A DNA stretch of 10,442 nucleotides from Bacteroidota bacterium (lineage in GTDB: Bacteria > Bacteroidota > UBA10030 > UBA6906), in assembly GCA_016844425.1 (NCBI GenBank), contig JAERML010000031.1, positions 1 to 10,442 on the forward strand, read 5' to 3'. The position numbers and the translations under genes are program-made. Shown here in pieces: positions 6,760-10,442 of this stretch; the stretch's first letter is position 1; the number at the start of each line of letters is the position of its first letter. The notes beneath the pieces were generated by a model, which did not search any database, was not told the origin of the DNA, and saw only the letters and a list, made by a program, of their open reading frames with translations.

Positions 6760-6788
6760 TCAGGCCCTCTCACTCGAAAGGAATCACA

Positions 6789-7193
6789 TTGGCTCACGGA
6801 TCAAAAGAACACGTTGCCACGGCCCACGTGCACGGCAGCGGTTATCATGAACCCGGGTTCTGGAGGAAGTATGTGTTTTCCACGGACCATAAGGTCATCG
6901 GTGTGCAATACGGCATTACCTCACTGATATTTCTGTTCTTTGGCTTCTGTCTGATGATGCTTATGCGATGGCAGCTTGCCTATCCCGGTGAAGCGCTTCC
7001 GTTTCTTGGGTCGTTATTTGGCCCGGACAGGATGCCGGATGGAGTGATGCTGCCGGAGTTCTACAACCAGCTTGGCGCGATGCACGGGACCATTATGGTG
7101 TTCCTTGTGTGGTGCCGCTCGCAGTTGGTGCGTTTGGCAACTATGTTGTGCCGCTGCAGATCGGTGCGCCAGACATGGCGTTTCCCAAGCTGA
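6789..7193 (+). CDS. ctaD: Haem-copper oxidase subunit I, 5' part (frame breaks at about 7109)
   Basis: Starts at TTG 6789 with AAAGGA five bases upstream; no nearby in-frame ATG fits better. The first 107 codons are clearly subunit I: STDHKVIGVQYG (31-42) opens helix I, and [17 protein letters not shown] contains H99, an axial ligand of low-spin haem a. After FLV (to base 7109) this frame becomes meaningless (WCRSQLVRL...) and stops at 7193. The true continuation is in the -1 frame. Re-reading base 7109 gives [15 protein letters not shown], which aligns without gaps to the helix II region of bovine subunit I. One base is therefore missing from this sequence, either through error or genuine mutation. 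The combined protein would be about 588 residues, the usual size. Confidence 0.88.
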   Translation: MAHGSKEHVATAHVHGSGYHEPGFWRKYVFSTDHKVIGVQYGITSLIFLFFGFCLMMLMRWQLAYPGEALPFLGSLFGPDRMPDGVMLPEFYNQLGAMHGTIMVFLVWCRSQLVRLATMLCRCRSVRQTWRFPS

Positions 7194-8554
7194 ACATGAT
7201 GAGCTATTGGGTCTACTTCCTGGGCGGTGTGGTAATGTTGGTAAGTTTCTGGGTGCCGGGAGGGGCAGCTAATTCCGGATGGACATCATATGCTCCTCTT
7301 TCGGTCATTGCCACCACAGGGCAAACGTTGTGGCTTTTTGGAATGGTTCTGCTGATTACGTCATCACTTCTTGGCTCGATCAATTTCATTGTAACAATAT
7401 TCCAGCTCCGTGCTGAAGGGCTTTCGTTCATGCGCCTCCCGTTTTTTGTCTGGGCGCAGCTTGTGACGTCGTTCCTTCTGCTTCTTGCTTTTCCGCCCCT
7501 GGAAGCGGCAGGAGTACTTCAGTTGATGGATCGTCTTGCGGGGACGAGCTTCTTCATGCCGAGTGGGCTTGTGGTGAGCGGTGTGCCGTTAGACATTAGT
7601 GGGGGCGGCAGTCCACTTCTCTGGCAACACTTATTCTGGTTTCTTGCTCACCCGGAAGTATATGTGTTGATTCTCCCCGCGATGGGTATCGTTGCTGAGG
7701 TCATTGCAAACAACTCCCGCAAGCCGCTGTGGGGATACAAGTCGATGGTCTATGCGATCATCTTCCTCGGGTTCATGTCGTTTATTGTGTGGGCCCATCA
7801 CATGTTCCTTACCGGTATGGGGACATCAATCAGTACATTCTTCCAAACGACCACGATGATTATCTCCATTCCATCAGTGGTCGTGTTGACAGCGTTGTTT
7901 CTTTCTCTCTGGGGTGGCTCGATTCGGTTCACGACCCCGATGCTTTTCGCGCTCGCCTTCTTGCCGATGTTCGGTATCGGTGGACTTACCGGTCTCCCTC
8001 TGGGATTCAACATTACCGATATTGCGTTGCATGACACCTATTACGTGATCGGACACTTTCACTATGTGGTTGCCCCCGGTACGTTGATGGCCCTCTTTGC
8101 CGGTGTTTATTACTGGTATCCGAAGGTAACGGGGAGGAGGATGAGCGATAGGCTCGGGAAGCTCCATTTCTGGGGATCATTCATTGCACTGAACTTCATC
8201 TTCATGCCGATGTTCGTTCAGGGATTGGCAGGCGTGTCCCGAAGATTGTACGATGGCGGACAACAATACGCTCATGCCCACGGTGTTCTGTACTTGAATG
8301 AGGTCATGTCCATTGCGGCATGGGTGCTCGGCCTCGCTCAGATTCCATTCATCATCAATTTCTTTCTGAGCTTCAAGAAGGGAGCGAAGGTAAACGACAA
8401 TCCGTGGGAGGCAACGACGCTGGAGTGGGCCGCCACAACCTCGCCGCCTCTTGCTCATGGGAACTTTGCCCACGTGCCCCGGGTGTACCGTGGTCCGTAT
8501 GAATACAGTGTGCCGGGTCAGGCGAAAGATTTCTCACCACAGAACAGTCAATAA
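7109..8554 (+). CDS. ctaD: Haem-copper (aa3-like) oxidase subunit I, main part
   Basis: Catalytic subunit that reduces O2 at a haem-CuB centre. The GTG at 7109 is not a real start: this is the continuation of the frame beginning at 6789. In local numbering, the CuB ligands are H181 of HPEVY with cross-link partner Y185, plus H230 and H231 in WAHHMF. H316 and H318 in GHFHY bind haem a3 and haem a. The D-pathway residues appear complete: N11, D22 and N29 (GNY, GAPDM, KLN), SS at 85-86 and E183. The K-pathway lysine is absent: ungapped alignment with bovine sequence from the two histidines to WGG puts V259 where Lys319 belongs. The propionate arginines R378-R379 are present. The active-site tyrosine argues for O2 rather than NO as substrate. 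Subunit III follows after 11 bases. Confidence 0.95.
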   Translation: MVPLAVGAFGNYVVPLQIGAPDMAFPKLNMMSYWVYFLGGVVMLVSFWVPGGAANSGWTSYAPLSVIATTGQTLWLFGMVLLITSSLLGSINFIVTIFQLRAEGLSFMRLPFFVWAQLVTSFLLLLAFPPLEAAGVLQLMDRLAGTSFFMPSGLVVSGVPLDISGGGSPLLWQHLFWFLAHPEVYVLILPAMGIVAEVIANNSRKPLWGYKSMVYAIIFLGFMSFIVWAHHMFLTGMGTSISTFFQTTTMIISIPSVVVLTALFLSLWGGSIRFTTPMLFALAFLPMFGIGGLTGLPLGFNITDIALHDTYYVIGHFHYVVAPGTLMALFAGVYYWYPKVTGRRMSDRLGKLHFWGSFIALNFIFMPMFVQGLAGVSRRLYDGGQQYAHAHGVLYLNEVMSIAAWVLGLAQIPFIINFFLSFKKGAKVNDNPWEATTLEWAATTSPPLAHGNFAHVPRVYRGPYEYSVPGQAKDFSPQNSQ

Positions 8555-8565
8555 CCGGAGGGATG

Positions 8566-9156
8566 ATGCACATTCCGTACACCGATACCGCCCGTCCCGA
8601 TACCGGGTTGTACAATGCGAAGCTGGGTATCTGGTTGTTCCTCGCTTCAGAAGTGATGCTCTTTGGAGCACTCTTCTCGTCATATGTCCTCCTGCGGGTG
8701 GGAGCCCCAACATGGCCGCACGGATATGAGATTCTCAACATTCCACTTGCTACGCTCAACACTGTCATCCTCATCAGTTCGAGCGTCACCATGGTGATGT
8801 CGTGGGCGTCCTTGATGATGAAGGACTTCGGAAAGTACAAGCGCTATATGGGGCTCACGATCCTGTTGGCGTTCGGCTTTCTTATTGTCAAGGGGTTCGA
8901 ATATGGGGCAAAATTCTCGCACCACCTCTATCCAAGCGAGAGCACATTTCTTGCGATTTACTTCACTATCACCGGTCTGCATGGGTTACACGTGATAGGA
9001 GGCATTATCGTGAACGCGTACTTGTGGGGACCTGGAGCGAAGATGTGGAAGACGGAGCCGATACGTTTCACCAATCGGGTGGAAGTTGCGGGATTGTATT
9101 GGCACTTTGTTGACCTCGTCTGGATTTTCCTCTTTCCCGTACTTTACCTATTATAG
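8566..9156 (+). CDS. ctaE: Cytochrome c oxidase subunit III, five-helix form
   Basis: Membrane subunit that stabilises subunit I and helps supply protons and oxygen. Two adjacent ATGs occur (8563 and 8566). GGAGGG (8557-8562) directly abuts the first, so the second is more likely the start, giving 196 residues. Hallmarks are [16 protein letters not shown] with its conserved Glu, [11 protein letters not shown], and the C-terminal [21 protein letters not shown]. About 196 residues with five helices is the short form, lacking the two N-terminal helices of the mitochondrial protein. The Shine-Dalgarno site begins three bases after the subunit I stop, so the genes are tightly coupled. Subunit IV begins nine bases after the stop. 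Confidence 0.94.
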   Translation: MHIPYTDTARPDTGLYNAKLGIWLFLASEVMLFGALFSSYVLLRVGAPTWPHGYEILNIPLATLNTVILISSSVTMVMSWASLMMKDFGKYKRYMGLTILLAFGFLIVKGFEYGAKFSHHLYPSESTFLAIYFTITGLHGLHVIGGIIVNAYLWGPGAKMWKTEPIRFTNRVEVAGLYWHFVDLVWIFLFPVLYLL

Positions 9157-9164
9157 GAGGCAGG

Positions 9165-9470
9165 ATGGATTCCACGCACACGGGTGATATTAAGAAGCAG
9201 GTACGTGTCTACATCATGGTGTTTGTTGCCCTCATGGTATTGACCATCGTTACGGTGACAATCTCCTCGCTCCATCTGAGTGTGCGGGCCGCCATAACGG
9301 TAGCACTTGTGGTCGCTGCGATCAAAGCGTCACTTGTGGCCAGCTACTTCATGCATCTGATCTCAGAAAAGAAGGTCATCTACGCGACACTCATTCTTAC
9401 GGGGATATTTTTCATCGCGTTGATGTTCCTTCCCATTTCTCATTACCTCGACCCGATATCGGTGAAGTGA
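9165..9470 (+). CDS. Cytochrome c oxidase subunit IV, small bacterial type
   Basis: A 101-residue protein with three predicted membrane helices (about 16-35, 39-60 and 70-92). It contains KASLVASYFMHL, the usual mark of the caa3-type subunit IV family (K-x-x-L-V-x-x-x-F-M-H-L). AGGAGG (9154-9159) overlaps the subunit III stop codon and lies five bases before the ATG. The subunit is non-catalytic and is thought to stabilise the complex. Its stop TGA shares a base with the ATG of the next small gene. Confidence 0.9.
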   Translation: MDSTHTGDIKKQVRVYIMVFVALMVLTIVTVTISSLHLSVRAAITVALVVAAIKASLVASYFMHLISEKKVIYATLILTGIFFIALMFLPISHYLDPISVK

Positions 9471-9676
9471 TGTCGCTTAAAGCATTTCACGTTGTTTTTA
9501 TCACTGCGTCGACATTACTGGCGTTCGCCTTTTCCGCCTGGTTGGTGCAGTCGTACCGAGGATCGGGTGATGTTGCGCAGCTTCTTGCCGGCGCGGCATC
9601 ATTTGTCGTTGGCATCGGGCTCATTCTCTACGGGATCAAGTTCCGTAGGAAACTGAAGCATGTGAGCATGCTATGA
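9470..9676 (+). CDS. Small two-helix membrane protein of unknown function
   Basis: The 68-residue product starts at ATG 9470, which shares one base with the preceding stop (TGATG). A GTG at 9467 is also in frame. Hydrophobic segments lie at about 5-26 and 38-58, with a charged C-terminus (KFRRKLKH). It has no Cys, and its only two His (in KAFHVV and KLKHVS) do not form a recognisable metal site. I do not recognise a family. Its position inside the oxidase operon, with overlaps on both sides, points to a small accessory or assembly factor of the oxidase. Confidence 0.72.
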   Translation: MSLKAFHVVFITASTLLAFAFSAWLVQSYRGSGDVAQLLAGAASFVVGIGLILYGIKFRRKLKHVSML

Positions 9677-9924
9677 GGCGATCGCACAGAATGGCTGTTC
9701 TGATCGCGGTTGCGTTCGTTGTAACGTTCGGGATGCAAACGGCAATAGCCTGTCCGAGCTGCTATGGCGCGCCGGATTCTCCGATGACCGAGGGCATGAA
9801 CATGGCTATCCTCAGCCTTCTGGGCATCACCGGAGGTGTGCTGATGAGCTTTGTTGCGTTCTTTGTGTATTTGCGGCGTCGAGCACGAATGCTCCACTGC
9901 ATGTTCACTCAGCGTTTGAACTAA
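9673..9924 (+). CDS. Small exported or membrane protein with a CPSCYG motif
   Basis: ATG at 9673 overlaps the preceding stop in an ATGA arrangement. The 83-residue product begins with a basic N-terminus and a hydrophobic segment (about 7-26) ending in AIACPSCYGAPDSPMTEGMN. A second helix (about 43-67) and a basic tail follow. The CPSC pair lies directly after the probable signal segment, so the two cysteines would face the periplasm. I recall short proteins with this C-P-x-C-Y-G-x-x-x-S-P-M signature next to oxidase genes in several phyla, but no assigned function. A thiol or copper-handling role in CuA or CuB assembly is possible, as speculation. Subunit II begins 26 bases downstream. Confidence 0.75.
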   Translation: MRRSHRMAVLIAVAFVVTFGMQTAIACPSCYGAPDSPMTEGMNMAILSLLGITGGVLMSFVAFFVYLRRRARMLHCMFTQRLN

Positions 9925-9950
9925 CGTACTTTGAAGGAGATCCTCTGCTC

Positions 9951-10442
9951 ATGGGCAACTGGCTTGGTTTACCAATAGATGCTTCCGCACATGGCGTCAA
10001 GGTCGATGAGACAATTGGGCTTGTGCATGTTCTGATGCTTTTGTTGTTTGTTGGATGGGGTGCGTTCTATCTTTACGCTTTAGTGCGATTCCGACATTCT
10101 AAGCATCCAAAGGCGGATTACATTGGCGTCAAGTCTCATTTCTCGAGTTATCTCGAGATTGGTGTCGCTGTGTTTGAAGGCGTTCTTCTGGTTGGCTTTG
10201 CAATTCCACTCTGGTCGAACGTGGTGAACGCGATGCCGGATGAGGACGAATCAACTGTGGTGCGGGTGGTGGCGGAACAGTTCGCGTGGAACGCTCATTA
10301 TCCCGGAGCGGATGGTATTTTTGGGAAGACTGATATCAAACTCGTGACTGCAGAGAACCCCATCGGGCTCGACCGGTCCGATCCGGCAGGAAAAGATGAT
10401 ATCACAACAATTAACCAGTTGAACCTGCCTGTCAACAAACCT
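9951..10442 (+). CDS. ctaC: Cytochrome c oxidase subunit II, N-terminal part (cut by window edge)
   Basis: Subunit II normally holds CuA, the entry point for electrons. ATG at 9951 follows AAGGAG (9934-9939) at a rather long spacing of 11 bases. The frame is open for 164 codons to the edge. Two membrane helices are visible (about 26-48 and 69-87), with EIGVAVFEG opening the second; the Glu of LEIG is the candidate for the conserved subunit II acidic residue at the K-pathway mouth. After the helices come VVAEQFAWNAHYPGADGIFGKTD and KDDITTINQLNLPVNKP, typical of the cupredoxin domain start in this bacterial subclass. No signal-peptide lipobox is seen. The CuA cysteines and any fused cytochrome c domain would lie beyond the edge. 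It is unusual that subunit II comes last among the oxidase genes. Confidence 0.92.
   Translation, partial: MGNWLGLPIDASAHGVKVDETIGLVHVLMLLLFVGWGAFYLYALVRFRHSKHPKADYIGVKSHFSSYLEIGVAVFEGVLLVGFAIPLWSNVVNAMPDEDESTVVRVVAEQFAWNAHYPGADGIFGKTDIKLVTAENPIGLDRSDPAGKDDITTINQLNLPVNKP

Noticed and set aside
7100..7115. Programmed -1 frameshift in subunit I
   Set aside because: There is no slippery heptamer at the join and I see no obvious downstream stem. A missing base is the simpler reading unless reads disagree.
7109..8554. The oxidase as an NO reductase of the oxidase-like families
   Set aside because: As I understand these families, they lack the active-site tyrosine. HPEVY with its tyrosine and all CuB histidines is intact here, so O2 reduction is more likely despite the missing K-pathway lysine.
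1..10442. CRISPR arrays, tRNA or rRNA genes, insertion sequences
   Set aside because: No regularly spaced repeats, tRNA-like segments or transposase frames were seen; the only repeat is the palindrome at 375-442.

Overview
This window looks like the chromosome of an environmental, menaquinone-type respiring bacterium, plausibly of the Bacteroidota/Chlorobiota (Ignavibacteria-like) lineages or a similar group. The evidence is a bacillithiol-synthase (BshC-like) N-terminus at the left edge, a cytochrome b split in the b6/subunit IV manner, and an oxidase of the kind with a 5-helix subunit III and a small subunit IV. Base composition is moderately GC-rich by eye, and most genes carry clear Shine-Dalgarno sites. 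The lineage is an inference, because no marker gene such as rRNA is present.

Layout. Positions 1-212 hold the 5' end of bshC on the minus strand, cut by the window edge, with a candidate promoter at 306-334. Positions 213-816 are intergenic. They contain an imperfect inverted repeat (375-442), a candidate plus-strand promoter (517-545), a strong GC hairpin (589-610) and a small hairpin just before the first operon gene. From 817 to the right edge every convincing gene is on the plus strand with short gaps or overlaps, consistent with one long respiratory operon.

The operon encodes, in order: a proline-rich segment and a Rieske iron-sulfur protein (817-1601), a b6-like cytochrome b (1627-2418), a long subunit IV-like cytochrome b C-terminal half (2433-3320), a large membrane-anchored coiled-coil cytochrome c with eight CxxCH sites (3405-6014), a secreted cupredoxin-like protein (6061-6759), haem-copper oxidase subunit I (6789-8554, interrupted by a one-base frameshift), subunit III (8566-9156), subunit IV (9165-9470), two small unassigned proteins (9470-9676 and 9673-9924) and the N-terminal part of subunit II (9951 to the edge).

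Together these form a complete electron path: quinol to Rieske/cytochrome b, then through the multihaem cytochrome and/or the cupredoxin to CuA on subunit II, and then to O2 at subunit I. The most unusual points are the multihaem coiled-coil cytochrome as the apparent electron wire, the absence of the K-pathway lysine in subunit I, the altered Qo motif (APWY), and two single-base frame breaks (Rieske N-terminus and subunit I). The frame breaks look like sequencing or assembly deletions, but they need checking against reads.
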